DNA from: Brevibacillus sp. DP1.3A
GTDB taxonomy: Bacteria; Bacillota; Bacilli; Brevibacillales; Brevibacillaceae
NCBI RefSeq assembly: GCF_013284245.2
Contig: NZ_CP085876.1
Location: forward strand, 396,501-460,500
Reading direction: 5' to 3'
Length of the DNA stretch: 64,000 nt
Both the position numbers and the translations under genes were made by a program. This document shows, in pieces, positions 8,580 to 18,867 of this stretch. The notes under the pieces were generated by a model. The model was not told the DNA's origin, did not search any database, and saw only the letters and a list, made by a program, of their open reading frames with translations. Positions within the stretch are counted from its first letter, which is position 1; the number at the start of each line of letters is the position of its first letter.

Positions 8580-10010
8580 ATGGAGAGCGTGGAAACAAAA
8601 AACTCTTCGGGTGGAATACGGGTCTCGGTACAAAAGTTTGGACGGTTCTTGAGTGCGATGGTGATGCCGAATATCGGTGCTTTCATCGCTTGGGGATTGA
8701 TTACCGCTTTATTTATCCCAACGGGTTGGCTGCCTAACGAAAATTTGGCCAAACTGGTTGGACCGATGATTACGTATTTACTGCCACTGCTGATCGGTTA
8801 TACCGGCGGGAAGATGGTCCATGATGTTCGAGGCGGGGTCGTAGGTGCCGTCGCTACGATGGGGGTTGTCGTAGGTGCAGACATCCCGATGTTCCTGGGA
8901 GCCATGATCATGGGGCCTTTGGGCGGCTGGGTCATGAAAAAAGTGGACCAATTGTTCGAAGGAAAAATTCGTTCCGGCTTTGAAATGCTAGTGAATAACT
9001 TTTCCGCTGGTATTGTGGGCGGGTTACTGACACTTTTGGCTTTCCAAGCAATTGGGCCTGTCGTTGTAGGCTTGAGCAAGGCGCTTGCAGCGGGTGTAGA
9101 AGTCATTGTAGGTGCAGGATTGCTGCCGCTTGCCAGCATTTTCATCGAGCCAGCGAAGATCCTGTTTCTGAACAATGCGATTAACCACGGTATTCTGAGC
9201 CCGATCGGTCTGGATGAAGCGGCGAAGCTGGGGCAATCGATTTTCTTCCTGCTTGAATCCAATCCGGGGCCAGGTCTGGGAATATTGTTGGCATACTGGC
9301 TTGCTGGCAGAGGCAGTGCCAAGCAATCGGCGCCAGGTGCTGTCATCATTCACTTCTTCGGGGGTATCCACGAAATTTACTTCCCGTATGTGCTGATGAA
9401 TCCGCGTCTGATTCTAGCGGCCATTGGTGGCGGGATGGCTGGTGTGTTTACCTTCACGCTGCTTGGCGCAGGATTGGTGGCGCCACCTTCTCCAGGTAGT
9501 ATTTTCGCTTTGATTGCAATGGCTCCGCGTGGTGGATTGCTACCGGTACTGGCTGGTGTGTTGGCAGCGACTGTCGTGTCCTTCCTCATCGCGTCTGCTC
9601 TCTTGAAAATGAGCGCGAAGACAGACGAAGATGAACTGGAAAAAGCGACAGAAAAAATGCAAGAGATGAAAGGCAAAAAAGCACAGGCACAAGAAGCGGT
9701 AGAAGCTCCAGTGAAGCATGAGGTAGCTGCTGCTGACGTGAAAAAAGTTGTCTTCTCTTGCGATGCGGGAATGGGCTCTAGTGCGATGGGTGCGGCGTCC
9801 TTGCGCAAAAAGTTCAAGGATGCGGGCCTGACCGAGATTACGGTCATCAATACGGCGATCAACGACATTCCAAGTGACGCTGATATCGTCATTACGCACA
9901 AGTCTTTAACAGAAAGAGCGCAGGTCAAAGCGCCTTCTGCGGAGCATATCTCCATTGAAAATTTCTTGAATAGTCCCGAGTATGACAAGTTGGTCAAACG
10001 CCTGGGGTAA
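8580..10010 (+). CDS. mtlA: Mannitol PTS permease, EIICB component
   Basis: 476 residues starting at ATG after AAGGAGGG. The first 340 residues are a multi-helix EIIC transporter domain containing the family stretch GGIHEIYFPYVLMNP. A Lys/Glu/Ala-rich linker leads to a C-terminal EIIB domain with the phosphorylated cysteine in VFSCDAGMGSSAMGA (about residue 395). It imports and phosphorylates mannitol to mannitol-1-phosphate using phosphate from HPr via EIIA (MtlF, encoded downstream). The EIIA domain is separate rather than fused, as usual in Bacillales. Confidence 0.96.
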   Translation: MESVETKNSSGGIRVSVQKFGRFLSAMVMPNIGAFIAWGLITALFIPTGWLPNENLAKLVGPMITYLLPLLIGYTGGKMVHDVRGGVVGAVATMGVVVGADIPMFLGAMIMGPLGGWVMKKVDQLFEGKIRSGFEMLVNNFSAGIVGGLLTLLAFQAIGPVVVGLSKALAAGVEVIVGAGLLPLASIFIEPAKILFLNNAINHGILSPIGLDEAAKLGQSIFFLLESNPGPGLGILLAYWLAGRGSAKQSAPGAVIIHFFGGIHEIYFPYVLMNPRLILAAIGGGMAGVFTFTLLGAGLVAPPSPGSIFALIAMAPRGGLLPVLAGVLAATVVSFLIASALLKMSAKTDEDELEKATEKMQEMKGKKAQAQEAVEAPVKHEVAAADVKKVVFSCDAGMGSSAMGAASLRKKFKDAGLTEITVINTAINDIPSDADIVITHKSLTERAQVKAPSAEHISIENFLNSPEYDKLVKRLG

Positions 10011-10019
10011 AGGGAATCA

Positions 10020-10045
10020 ACGCTAGTGAGAGCTAGCGTCTTCCC
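10020..10045 (+). terminator. Intercistronic hairpin between mtlA and mtlR
   Basis: ACGCTAG and CTAGCGT pair around TGAGAG, followed by a short pyrimidine tract CTTCCCTCTTT. The tail is weak for a terminator. It may give partial termination or protect the mtlA transcript, setting expression of the permease above that of the regulator. Confidence 0.5.
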
Positions 10046-10073
10046 TCTTTGGCGTTGAGGAGGGAACGAAGAC

Positions 10074-12179
10074 ATGCATGTATCCTCTCGACAGCGATCC
10101 ATTATCGAGATTTTATTGAAGGAACAAAAAGGAGTTACCGTTGGTTCGATCGCCGAGCAGATTGGAGTAAGCGGTCGTACCGTTCACAGGGAATTGGATG
10201 CGCTGGCTTCCTTGTTTGACGAATTTGAACTGGAGCTGGTCAGAAAAACAGGTTCAGGGCTTGAAGTGGTGGGGACTGACGAGCAAAAGCTTGCACTCAG
10301 AATGTCTGTCCTGCATCACATGACGAAGGAATACACCGCGCAGGAACGAAAGGCAATCATCCTGTGCGCGCTTCTGGAGGCATCGGAGCCAGTCAAGCTG
10401 ATTTCGCTGGCGATCGATTTGAAAGTGACGACAGCGACCATCAGCCATGATCTGGATGATTTGGAGACCATGCTTGCTCGTTACGATCTGTCACTCTTGC
10501 GAAAAAGAGGGTACGGCGTAGAGCTGCAAGGTACAGAGTCATCCAAGCGACGGGCTATCAGCAGACTGATTGCCGAGCATCTGGACGATCACGAGCTGAT
10601 TGGGATTATCAAAGAAAATATTCAAAACAAGGCATTGCGAGACATCGACTCGATATCAGAACGGCTGCTTGGCTTGATTGACCGGGAAAAGCTGATTAAG
10701 GTCGAGAATGCATTGAGCCATCTGGACGAGGAGCTTCCCTATCCTTTGGCAGACAGCGCTTATCTCGGATTGGTCACGCATTTGGCATTGGCCATGGAAC
10801 GGATTGAAAAAGGCGAGGGCATTCATTTTGACGAGAATACCCTAAGTGAATTGAATGGAACTCCCGAATACGAAATAGCCAGCAACATCATGGAACGACT
10901 GAAGCAGATTTTCCAAATGGATATCCCAGCAGATGAGATCGGCTATATTACGATGCATTTGAGGGGAGCCAAGCTGCGGCATTCTCCGGATGACCAGGTA
11001 TGGACCGAAAATACGGAGCTCATGGTCATTACGAAACGCTTCATTCAAGCCTGCGAAGAACGCTTGGACATCCCGCTTGGCAATGACGCCTCGCTGTTCC
11101 ATGGTCTACTGACGCATTTGGAGCCAGCGTTGTACCGATTACAGCGGAAGATGGAGATTCGCAATCCGATTCTCGAGCAGATCAAGCAAAACTATCCTGA
11201 GCTATTTACCGTAACAAGTGAAGCAGTCCAAACGATTTTGCCAGAGCTACAAGTTCCAGATGAAGAGATCGGGTACCTGGTGATGCATCTTGGTGCGGCA
11301 TTGGAGAGAACGCGCCATGAGCAGCAGTGGTACCGGGCATTAGTGGTATGCTCCAGCGGAATCGGCTCCTCCAAGATTTTGGCAACGCGGATCAAAAAAG
11401 AAATACCGGAAATCGTCAGCTTGAAAAATCTGTCCATGTTCGATTTGGAAGAGGTTCCAGCAACGGAATATGACTTGGTCATTTCCACCCTTCCATTGCC
11501 GCTCGATCCAGCAGAATATGTCGTGGTCAGCCCGCTGCTTCCGCCAGACGACATCCAAAAAATTAAATATCAATTGCACACGACGAACCAGAAACGATCC
11601 CATCAGGAGAAAAGTCAGCTGGTTCCCGTAGGACAGCAGTCCATCGAACAACTAAGGGCTATGCAATACTACACTGCGTATGCCAATGAGCTTTACGACG
11701 GGCTGTGGGGAATGAGATGGGATAACCGTGATCAGGACATCGCCCAGCTTTTGAGCCAAATCAGCAAGAGGCTGAAAGAGCGTGGAACGATCGAGGAGGT
11801 CGAACCGGTAGTCAAGCAGTTGATCGAGCGGGAAAAGCTCGGCGGTTTGGGGATTCCGGGAACATCCTTGGCTCTTTTTCACGGAAGAAATGAAGCAGTG
11901 AACCAGGCGTCTTTTACGTTTCACCAATTGCGAGAGCCCGTCCTTCTTCGCTCGATGGATGAAGAAGTGATATCCATTGACATGCTTCTGCTACTTTTAG
12001 GGCCGAAAGAAGTGCCGAAGGAAGGGCTGGAAGTACTCAGTGAGATCAGCTCCCTTTTGATTGAAGAAGAAATGCAAGTGGTTTTGAAAACCGGAGAAAC
12101 ACAGCAAATTGCTGATTATATAGCAGGCAAAATGTATGCGTTTTGCCTCAAAAAGATAGGATTGGAGAGATCGAAATGA
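10074..12179 (+). CDS. mtlR: Mannitol operon transcriptional activator, PRD-containing
   Basis: 701 residues. Order of domains: DeoR/HTH-11-like helix-turn-helix (1-60), Mga-type HTH (about 90-150), PRD1 (about 185-290, with YITMHLRGAKL), PRD2 (about 295-405, HGLLTHLEPAL and GYLVMHLGAAL), an EIIB-gat-like domain with CSSGIGSSK (about 425), and an EIIA-mtl-like domain with GTSLALFHGR (about 600). Phosphorylation of PRD2 by HPr activates and of the EIIB-like domain by the mannitol PTS inactivates the known homologues. It lies between mtlA and mtlF and its stop overlaps the mtlF start (ATGA). Confidence 0.95.
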   Translation: MHVSSRQRSIIEILLKEQKGVTVGSIAEQIGVSGRTVHRELDALASLFDEFELELVRKTGSGLEVVGTDEQKLALRMSVLHHMTKEYTAQERKAIILCALLEASEPVKLISLAIDLKVTTATISHDLDDLETMLARYDLSLLRKRGYGVELQGTESSKRRAISRLIAEHLDDHELIGIIKENIQNKALRDIDSISERLLGLIDREKLIKVENALSHLDEELPYPLADSAYLGLVTHLALAMERIEKGEGIHFDENTLSELNGTPEYEIASNIMERLKQIFQMDIPADEIGYITMHLRGAKLRHSPDDQVWTENTELMVITKRFIQACEERLDIPLGNDASLFHGLLTHLEPALYRLQRKMEIRNPILEQIKQNYPELFTVTSEAVQTILPELQVPDEEIGYLVMHLGAALERTRHEQQWYRALVVCSSGIGSSKILATRIKKEIPEIVSLKNLSMFDLEEVPATEYDLVISTLPLPLDPAEYVVVSPLLPPDDIQKIKYQLHTTNQKRSHQEKSQLVPVGQQSIEQLRAMQYYTAYANELYDGLWGMRWDNRDQDIAQLLSQISKRLKERGTIEEVEPVVKQLIEREKLGGLGIPGTSLALFHGRNEAVNQASFTFHQLREPVLLRSMDEEVISIDMLLLLLGPKEVPKEGLEVLSEISSLLIEEEMQVVLKTGETQQIADYIAGKMYAFCLKKIGLERSK

Positions 12180-12610
12180 AAAACATACTGACAGCAGAAA
12201 AAATCATGTTGAATGCAAAGGTAGCCAATAAAGAAGAAGCGATCAGACTGGCAGGACAATTGCTAGTGCGTGCAGGCCACGTAACGGAGGCGTATCTAGA
12301 GAAAATGCAAGAGCGCGAGCAGTTGGCGACCACATATATCGGAAGCGGCGTAGCCATCCCTCATGGAACAAACGAATCCAAGGCAGAGATTCAATCCACC
12401 GGGATCTCCATCATTCAAGTTCCCGAGGGTGTAGATTTTGGAGAAGGAAATACAGCTTACTTGCTGGTAGGTATTGCTGCTGTTGGAGACGAGCATCTGG
12501 AGGTGCTCTCGAACATCGCGATTCTTTGCTCCGAGGAAGAAAACGTCAAGCGGATTGTAAACGCGGCTTCGGCGGAAGAAATCATCGCGATGTTCTCCGA
12601 GGAGGTGTAA
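12176..12610 (+). CDS. mtlF: Mannitol PTS EIIA component
   Basis: 144 residues. The phosphoryl-accepting His63 is in SGVAIPHGT. The start at 12176 overlaps the mtlR stop codon and has TTGGAGAG upstream. An earlier ATG at 12143 in the same frame lies inside mtlR without a good RBS. It relays phosphate from HPr to the EIIB domain of MtlA. Confidence 0.95.
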   Translation: MKNILTAEKIMLNAKVANKEEAIRLAGQLLVRAGHVTEAYLEKMQEREQLATTYIGSGVAIPHGTNESKAEIQSTGISIIQVPEGVDFGEGNTAYLLVGIAAVGDEHLEVLSNIAILCSEEENVKRIVNAASAEEIIAMFSEEV

Positions 12611-12616
12611 TCTCCT

Positions 12617-13777
12617 ATGCTAGCTGTACATTTTGGAGCAGGGAACATTGGGCGAGGCTTTATCGGGCAACTGTTGCAAAAGGCTGGCTATGAAATTGCG
12701 TTTGTGGATGTCAATGCGGCTTTGGTCGATGAGCTAAATGAGCGAAAAATGTATCGCGTACAACTAGCAACAACAGGAAAACCGGAGTCGGTCGTGGAAG
12801 GAGTTCGAGCGATAAATGGTCAGGATGTAACGGCGGTAGCTGAAGCGATCGCAACTGCCGATTTGGTTACGACGGCAGTTGGTCCCAGCATTCTTCCGCA
12901 CATTGCAGGGGCCATCGCAGCCGGTATTACCCGGAGACTTTCTGTTCATGCGAAGCCACTGAATGTGATTGCATGCGAAAATATGATTGGCGGCAGTGAG
13001 AAGCTGAAGGAACATGTGTATGAGCATCTGACGGAAACGGTTCAAGCCAAGGCAGCACAATGGATCGGATTCCCCAATGCAGCGGTAGACCGGATCGTTC
13101 CTTTGCAGCAGCATGATGACAAGCTGCTGGTTATGGTTGAAACGTTTTTCGAATGGGTGGTAGATTCGTCGCAGATGGTTGGAGAAGTCCCTACCATAGA
13201 GGGCGTTACCTATGTGGAGGATCTCGCGCCGTACATCGAAAGAAAGCTGTTTACCGTCAACACAGGCCATGCGGTCATCGCGTACCTGGGGTATCAGCTG
13301 GGGATGAAAACGATTGATGAAGCGATGCGAGACGACCGGATTGTTCAGGCGACACGCGCGGCTCTTCAGGAGACAGGTGCACTGCTTGCTGCCAAGTACG
13401 GATTTGACCCGCCAGTTCATGGGCAGTATGTAGAAAAAATCCTCGGCAGATACACCAATCCGCTGCTGTCTGACGATATTGTCAGGGTGGCACGTTCGCC
13501 GATCCGCAAGCTGTCGCAGCATGATCGTTTGGTCGGACCAGCGCTGCAATGTATGGAAAAAGGAATGAATCCAGAGTATTTAGGTCTGGCTATTGCAGCG
13601 GCACTGGCATTCGACTATCCCGAGGATGCGGAGTCCGCACAGATACAAGCAAGCCTGAAAGAGTTTGGATGGGAAAATACATTACACAATTGTACCGGCA
13701 TTCCGGCAGGTCATCCTCTTGAGGAGATCGTGCGCGCACAGGCACGCAGATTGAAGGAATGGTCAGGTAGCCATTGA
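12617..13777 (+). CDS. mtlD: Mannitol-1-phosphate 5-dehydrogenase
   Basis: 386 residues, normal for the family. The N-terminal NAD-binding motif [13 protein letters not shown] is at residues 4-16. The catalytic region contains [20 protein letters not shown]. It oxidizes mannitol-1-phosphate to fructose-6-phosphate with NAD. It starts six bases after the mtlF stop, with CCGAGGAGG inside the mtlF end as RBS. Confidence 0.96.
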   Translation: MLAVHFGAGNIGRGFIGQLLQKAGYEIAFVDVNAALVDELNERKMYRVQLATTGKPESVVEGVRAINGQDVTAVAEAIATADLVTTAVGPSILPHIAGAIAAGITRRLSVHAKPLNVIACENMIGGSEKLKEHVYEHLTETVQAKAAQWIGFPNAAVDRIVPLQQHDDKLLVMVETFFEWVVDSSQMVGEVPTIEGVTYVEDLAPYIERKLFTVNTGHAVIAYLGYQLGMKTIDEAMRDDRIVQATRAALQETGALLAAKYGFDPPVHGQYVEKILGRYTNPLLSDDIVRVARSPIRKLSQHDRLVGPALQCMEKGMNPEYLGLAIAAALAFDYPEDAESAQIQASLKEFGWENTLHNCTGIPAGHPLEEIVRAQARRLKEWSGSH

Positions 13778-13794
13778 GAGAGGCTGGTGTTACG

Positions 13795-15516
13795 ATGTCC
13801 CAAAAGATCACAGGTGTAAAAGCTTCAGCAGGTATAGCCATTGGCAAGGCGTTTTTACTGACAACGCCCGATTTACAGATCAATACCGTAGCGATTGAAG
13901 ATCCGGCGAGTGAAATCCAACGCTTTCAAGAGGCATTGGCTCGAGCAAAAAATGATTTGGAGGACATCGTTCTGCGCGTGGAGCGGGAGATGGGGACGGA
14001 TCATGCAGACATTTTCAAAGCTCACCTGCTCGTCTTGGAAGACCCGGAACTAGTCGATACCGTCAAAGATAAAATCTCAAATGAAAAGACAAACGCCGAA
14101 AGTGCTTTGAATGATGTCGCGCAAGCATTCATCGGACTTTTCGAGCAAATGGATAACGAATACATGCGGGAGAGAGCAGCAGATATTCGTGACGTGACCA
14201 AACGTGTACTTTCTTACTTACTTGGGGTACCGTTTGCAGGACTTGGTGAGCTGACAGAGGAAGTAATCATTGTAGCGGATGATTTGACGCCCTCCGATAC
14301 GGCCCAATTAGACCGTCGCTATGTCAAAGGCTTCGTCACGGATATTGGTGGACGAACCTCGCATTCTGCGATTATGGCACGTTCTCTGGAGATTCCTGCT
14401 GTTGTCGGAACACAAGGGATCACTCGTGCAGTTCAGCCCGCGACGCTCATCATTCTCGATGGGCATGAAGGAATCGCGATTATCGACCCGAGTGAAGAAG
14501 AGATCGCTGTCTACAAACGCAAGCAGGCTGATTACGAAGCGCAAAAAGCCGAACTGGCGAAGCTTGTGAACAATAAAACGGTCACGTTGGACAATCATCA
14601 TGTCGAGCTTGCCGCCAATATCGGAAGTCCTGAAGATGTTGCTGGGGCAAACGCCAATGGTGCTGAAGGTGTCGGGCTGTTCCGCACTGAATTTCTGTAC
14701 ATGGGACGAAATGATTTTCCGACGGAAGATGAGCAATACATTGCGTACAAGCACGTGCTGGAGCATATGGGCGACCGCCCGGTGGTTATTCGCACATTGG
14801 ACATTGGCGGGGACAAGCATCTCTCTTACTTGGCTTTGCCAGAAGAAATGAACCCGTTTCTTGGACATCGCGCCATCCGGCTGTGTCTCGACAACCAAGG
14901 ACTGTTTCGTACGCAGCTGCGTGCTCTATTGCGCGCAAGTGTACACGGCAATCTGAAAATCATGTTTCCGATGATTGCGACACTGGAGGAGTTCCGCCAG
15001 GCGAAAGCGATTTTGGAGGAAGAGAAAAAATCATTGGTAGATCGTGGAATTGTAGTATCCGATCAGTACGAAGTGGGTATCATGATTGAGATCCCTGCTG
15101 CGGCACTGATGGCCGATCAATTTGCACGCGAAGTTGACTTTTTCAGCATTGGAACCAATGATTTAATTCAATACACAATGGCAGCCGACCGTATGAACGA
15201 GAAGGTCGCTTATCTCTACCAGCCTTATCACCCTGCCGTTTTGCGCTTGCTGCACAACGTCATTAAAGCAGGGCACGCACAGAACAAATGGGTAGGAATG
15301 TGCGGAGAGATGGCGGGCGATCCAATCGCGATCCCGATTCTATTGGGAATGGGTCTGGATGAATTTAGTATGAGTGCAGGGAGCATTTTGCCTGCGCGAG
15401 AACAGCTGAGTCGTTTGAACGTGGAGGACGCAGCGAAACAGATTGATACGATTTTACAGATGAGCACTTCTGCACAAGTAGAGGCGTTCGTGAAGGAATG
15501 GCTTGAGAGAGTGTAG
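13795..15516 (+). CDS. ptsI: PTS enzyme I (phosphoenolpyruvate-protein phosphotransferase)
   Basis: 573 residues from ATG 13795. A TTG in frame at 13774 overlaps the mtlD stop and is a possible alternative, but [19 protein letters not shown] from the ATG matches the family N-terminus. The phosphorylated His lies in [14 protein letters not shown], and the PEP-binding C-terminal barrel shows [11 protein letters not shown] and [18 protein letters not shown] with the active Cys in MCGEMAGD. It starts the phosphate relay from PEP to HPr. Its place in the mannitol operon, ahead of ptsH, is unusual, because ptsHI is normally a separate operon in Bacilli. Confidence 0.95.
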   Translation: MSQKITGVKASAGIAIGKAFLLTTPDLQINTVAIEDPASEIQRFQEALARAKNDLEDIVLRVEREMGTDHADIFKAHLLVLEDPELVDTVKDKISNEKTNAESALNDVAQAFIGLFEQMDNEYMRERAADIRDVTKRVLSYLLGVPFAGLGELTEEVIIVADDLTPSDTAQLDRRYVKGFVTDIGGRTSHSAIMARSLEIPAVVGTQGITRAVQPATLIILDGHEGIAIIDPSEEEIAVYKRKQADYEAQKAELAKLVNNKTVTLDNHHVELAANIGSPEDVAGANANGAEGVGLFRTEFLYMGRNDFPTEDEQYIAYKHVLEHMGDRPVVIRTLDIGGDKHLSYLALPEEMNPFLGHRAIRLCLDNQGLFRTQLRALLRASVHGNLKIMFPMIATLEEFRQAKAILEEEKKSLVDRGIVVSDQYEVGIMIEIPAAALMADQFAREVDFFSIGTNDLIQYTMAADRMNEKVAYLYQPYHPAVLRLLHNVIKAGHAQNKWVGMCGEMAGDPIAIPILLGMGLDEFSMSAGSILPAREQLSRLNVEDAAKQIDTILQMSTSAQVEAFVKEWLERV

Positions 15517-15534
15517 TAAAGGAGGCATATCAGA

Positions 15535-15792
15535 ATGGTAGAGAAAAAAATAGTGGTTCAATTGGCGCACGGCCTGCATGCACGTCCTGCTGCGAATTTT
15601 GTGAAGGTGGCCACGACATTTTCCAGCGAAATTAAAATCATCAAAAATGAGAAAAATGTAAATGGCAAGAGCATCATGGGAATTATGGCAGCAGCGATTG
15701 GAAAAGGGGAAGAAATTACCCTGATCACGGATGGTGTCGATGAACAAGAAGCGATGGCAGCATTGGAAAAAGCATTGACTGAAAAGGAATAG
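15535..15792 (+). CDS. ptsH: Phosphocarrier protein HPr
   Basis: 85 residues with RBS AAAGGAGG. It has both catalytic His15 (HGLHARPA) and regulatory Ser46 (NGKSIMGI), so it can act in sugar transport and, when Ser-phosphorylated by HPrK, as a CcpA corepressor. It is therefore HPr rather than Crh, which lacks His15. The gene order ptsI-ptsH is the reverse of the usual ptsH-ptsI. Confidence 0.95.
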   Translation: MVEKKIVVQLAHGLHARPAANFVKVATTFSSEIKIIKNEKNVNGKSIMGIMAAAIGKGEEITLITDGVDEQEAMAALEKALTEKE

Positions 15793-15814
15793 CGAAAAGA
15801 AAAGGAAAGACGAT

Positions 15815-15842
15815 AAGCCCCTCAAAAATTGAGGGGTTTTTC
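15815..15842 (+). terminator. Terminator of the mtl-pts operon
   Basis: AGCCCCTC and GAGGGGTTTTT around AAAAATT. Confidence 0.92.
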
Positions 15843-15858
15843 TGTTGTTCCGGGAAGT

Positions 15859-17535
15859 TCAAGTAGACAGAAGGTGTGCAAAAGGGTGCGAAAAGGGTGT
15901 CAGTCGCTTCTGGGCTCGTTGTTCTTCTAAAAGCAGCTCCATTTTCAGGCGGACGCGCTCCGAGTGTGTGGTTTTGTAGAGCAGGATTACCAAATTCCGT
16001 ATTTCTAAAGGATCGGTCGTGAGATTGTACAATTCGTAATCAGTCATTGTGGGGTTGTATACATCCTCGGCAAAATAGCGGGAGTATTTCCATAAAGCGC
16101 TGTGCCCGGCGGAATACATGTAGGCGAGGACCGTTTCAATCCGATTCGGAGGGATGACAGAGTCATAGGGTTGGTGCTGCACACTCACTTGATGCTGTCC
16201 TTTTGTCACATCGTCGTCCGTCATGAAGTAGATCGGCTCGCTGGAGATAGATTCCGTATCGTGAGACAAGATGAGGGGAGTAAGATCACGACCGACAAGC
16301 GGGCGTACCTCGCTATGTGTATAAATCAGCTCCTCACTAAGCCTATCTGTGTCTGCTCCAGCCATCCCGAGTAGTGTCGGAAGAATATCCACATGACTGG
16401 TTAACAGCTCTGTGGAGGTTGCGTGTGGAAAAAGGAGTGGGTTGTGGATAATCAGAGGAACGTGAATCGCCTCTTCATAGGCACAGTACCATTTTTGATG
16501 CAGATTGCCGTGAGCGCCCAACAATTCGCCGTGATCGGATGTGAACACGACGAGTGTCTCGGGATAAAACGAGCAGGAGGCGAGTGCTTCAAGAACACGC
16601 ATCACTTCCCGATCGGCGTTTTTCTGGAGCTGATAGTACAGTCTTCGATAATGGGCTTGGTCCGAAATGGGCTGGAACGCTTGTGGATATACCTCCCGAT
16701 AACTCGCTTGGCAGCGCGGTTTTGTCGCAAGTGATTCGTGCTGAGTAGGGGGCGGGGCAACTGTGGGAACGGACTTATCCACATGGAAGCGAAAAAACGG
16801 TGTGCCCGCAGAGATATCCCCATAGATCGCGATGTCATGTGGATTGACGAAAGACGCCACGATCAGCCAAGGATGGTAGCTTTCAACGGAGTTTTTTTTC
16901 AGGTCCAGTGCATGGAGCAGCTCTATGACTTCGCTGCTGTATACCACATCACGACCATTTACTCCGATGGCTGCGGACGAACCGGAGTTATGCGGCGCTA
17001 TTCCATGCGGTTCAGGCCCTATCCAACTGGAAAAGCCATAGCCGTCCAGCCGATCAGCAAGCAAGTATAAGCGCTCTTTATCTGGATCAGGAACTCCCGT
17101 TATAGGGGTATAGCTGGGGATAGGAAAGTGGGTGCCCGGTACCCAGATGTCGGCATCGGATATATGCCACTTGCCTTTATAGAAACACCGATAGCCCGCT
17201 TGACGAAAATAATTTCCCATCGTCGGGACGGTATTGCGATCAAGCCAGAACATGTCGCTGTCGGGAGATCGTTTAGCGGCACCGCTGGTCTGGGTGACGC
17301 CGTGCAAAGAGGGATACTGACCGGTGAACAGGGTAGCTCTGCTAGGGCAACAGGCTGTGGAGCCAACGTAATGACGCTTGAACTCCAACCCATGCTCTCG
17401 CAAAAAAGCATGAGCGTGGAGTGTATCCTCGCTCCATTCGCGTATCGCAGGCTCTTCATAAACAGGGGGAAACCGTTCCTGATCCACAATGATGAACAAG
17501 ATGTTCGGTCGTCTCCTCAACCATTTTCTCGACAT
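15859..17535 (-). CDS. Sulfatase / alkaline-phosphatase superfamily hydrolase
   Basis: 558 residues when started at the ATG behind AGGGGGATCTAT. A further upstream in-frame ATG at 17604 lacks an RBS. N-terminal metal site NILFIIVDQERFPPVY. The sulfatase signature TACCPSRATLFTGQYPS contains the Cys (C-x-P-S-R) that would be converted to formylglycine. A second metal site is TLVVFTSDHGELLGAHGN. There is no signal peptide, so it is predicted cytoplasmic. Its substrate (sulfate or phosphonate ester) is unknown. A formylglycine-generating enzyme would be needed and is not in the window. Confidence 0.88.
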   Translation of the reverse strand: MSRKWLRRRPNILFIIVDQERFPPVYEEPAIREWSEDTLHAHAFLREHGLEFKRHYVGSTACCPSRATLFTGQYPSLHGVTQTSGAAKRSPDSDMFWLDRNTVPTMGNYFRQAGYRCFYKGKWHISDADIWVPGTHFPIPSYTPITGVPDPDKERLYLLADRLDGYGFSSWIGPEPHGIAPHNSGSSAAIGVNGRDVVYSSEVIELLHALDLKKNSVESYHPWLIVASFVNPHDIAIYGDISAGTPFFRFHVDKSVPTVAPPPTQHESLATKPRCQASYREVYPQAFQPISDQAHYRRLYYQLQKNADREVMRVLEALASCSFYPETLVVFTSDHGELLGAHGNLHQKWYCAYEEAIHVPLIIHNPLLFPHATSTELLTSHVDILPTLLGMAGADTDRLSEELIYTHSEVRPLVGRDLTPLILSHDTESISSEPIYFMTDDDVTKGQHQVSVQHQPYDSVIPPNRIETVLAYMYSAGHSALWKYSRYFAEDVYNPTMTDYELYNLTTDPLEIRNLVILLYKTTHSERVRLKMELLLEEQRAQKRLTPFSHPFAHLLST

Positions 17536-17671
17536 ATAGATCCCCCTTGGCAAAGATGTACACATCTTTATCAACATATGGGGATAAAGTTTGTCCTTAT
17601 CCACAAAAAAACTCGCCGATTATCAAGAAATCGGCGAATTCGAATTCGAATATTTGGTTATCCACAGCTAT

Positions 17672-18739
17672 TTATACCAATACAAAGGAGAGTACCGATA
17701 AAAGAATCGAAGTAATACTCATGGCAATCAGTGGGCGCGCCGCTTTTGTCCGCAGTGCACGCAGATTGACATTGAGGCCAAGCCCGACCATAGCCATGGT
17801 GAGCACAAAGGTTGTGACATTGGCGACGCCATTATGGAACGCTTCTGAGACAGGAATGGATGTGCCGAGAACGTAGCTTCCAAAAACACTCATGGCGAGG
17901 AAGCCGATCAGGAACCAAGGGAATTCAATCTTGGTGCCACTTTGTAATTTCCCGGAGCGTTTCATCCAAACCATCAGGATAAAACAGAGCGGAACCAACA
18001 GGAGCACACGCCCCAATTTTGCCAGCAGTGCAATGGCTAGCCCATCTTGACCCGCTGGTGCAGCAGCCAATGCGACATGGGCAATCTCGTGCAGACTAAT
18101 TCCTGACCACATGCCGTATTCGACCGCGGACAGGGGAAGAAATGGACGCAGGATCGTGTAGGCAACAGCAAATAGGGTTCCGACGAGTGCGATCATTCCT
18201 ACCCCGATGGCGGTATCTTCATCCTTGGCGGCAATGATAGGCGAAACGGCTGCAATTGCCGCTGCTCCACAGACGCCTGTACCGACTCCGAGCATGAGGG
18301 AGAGGGAAGAGTCTGCTTTCAACCACTTGGCTATTAGCATCGTAACCGCGATGGCAAAGATAATGACACCAGCGTCATAGACGAGAAGCCCGAGGCCTTC
18401 ATTCAAGACGACGTCGATATTGAGCTTAAGACCGTACAAAATAATAGCCAGACGCAGTAAACGTTTGGCGGAAAATTGAATCCCTGATCGCAATACTTCC
18501 GGATATCCACGAAAATGCCGGTATGCGACCGCGATCAGGATCGAACAGGCGAGGGGGCCGACTTGTTGAAAGCCAGGTATTTTCGCTAAGCCGTAGCCTG
18601 TCAGGGCGATGAAAAAAGTAAAAGCGATTCCAGCCATCCACAGTGAGAAGGATGCGGGGTTGCTTTCGTTGTTTTTTGCGGTCTGTACGCCGGCATTGCT
18701 TTCATTCAATGGCACGCTGCTTTTGATCGGAGTTGCCAT
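17672..18739 (-). CDS. YeiH-family putative sulfate exporter / membrane protein
   Basis: About 355 residues from the ATG eight bases after GAGGAG. The in-frame ATG at 18745 is too close to the RBS. Around ten hydrophobic helices, with family blocks GVGTGVCGAAAIAAVSP and SGISLHEIAHVALAA, identify the conserved family PF03601. Members have been proposed to export sulfate or sulfite-related anions, but direct evidence is thin. It is divergent from a LysR gene, as in the E. coli yeiE-yeiH arrangement, and next to a sulfatase gene, which fits a sulfur-oxyanion theme. Confidence 0.88.
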   Translation of the reverse strand: MATPIKSSVPLNESNAGVQTAKNNESNPASFSLWMAGIAFTFFIALTGYGLAKIPGFQQVGPLACSILIAVAYRHFRGYPEVLRSGIQFSAKRLLRLAIILYGLKLNIDVVLNEGLGLLVYDAGVIIFAIAVTMLIAKWLKADSSLSLMLGVGTGVCGAAAIAAVSPIIAAKDEDTAIGVGMIALVGTLFAVAYTILRPFLPLSAVEYGMWSGISLHEIAHVALAAAPAGQDGLAIALLAKLGRVLLLVPLCFILMVWMKRSGKLQSGTKIEFPWFLIGFLAMSVFGSYVLGTSIPVSEAFHNGVANVTTFVLTMAMVGLGLNVNLRALRTKAARPLIAMSITSILLSVLSFVLV

Positions 18740-18867
18740 TGCCATCACTCCTCGAAAAGATTTACAAACTCAGCATACGGCAACTGTTATAATAAGAAAA
18801 ATAAATCATTGCGATGATCATCATAAGTGAAATGAATGGTTAGTGGTGGAAAGGAGAGTGAAGGCAG

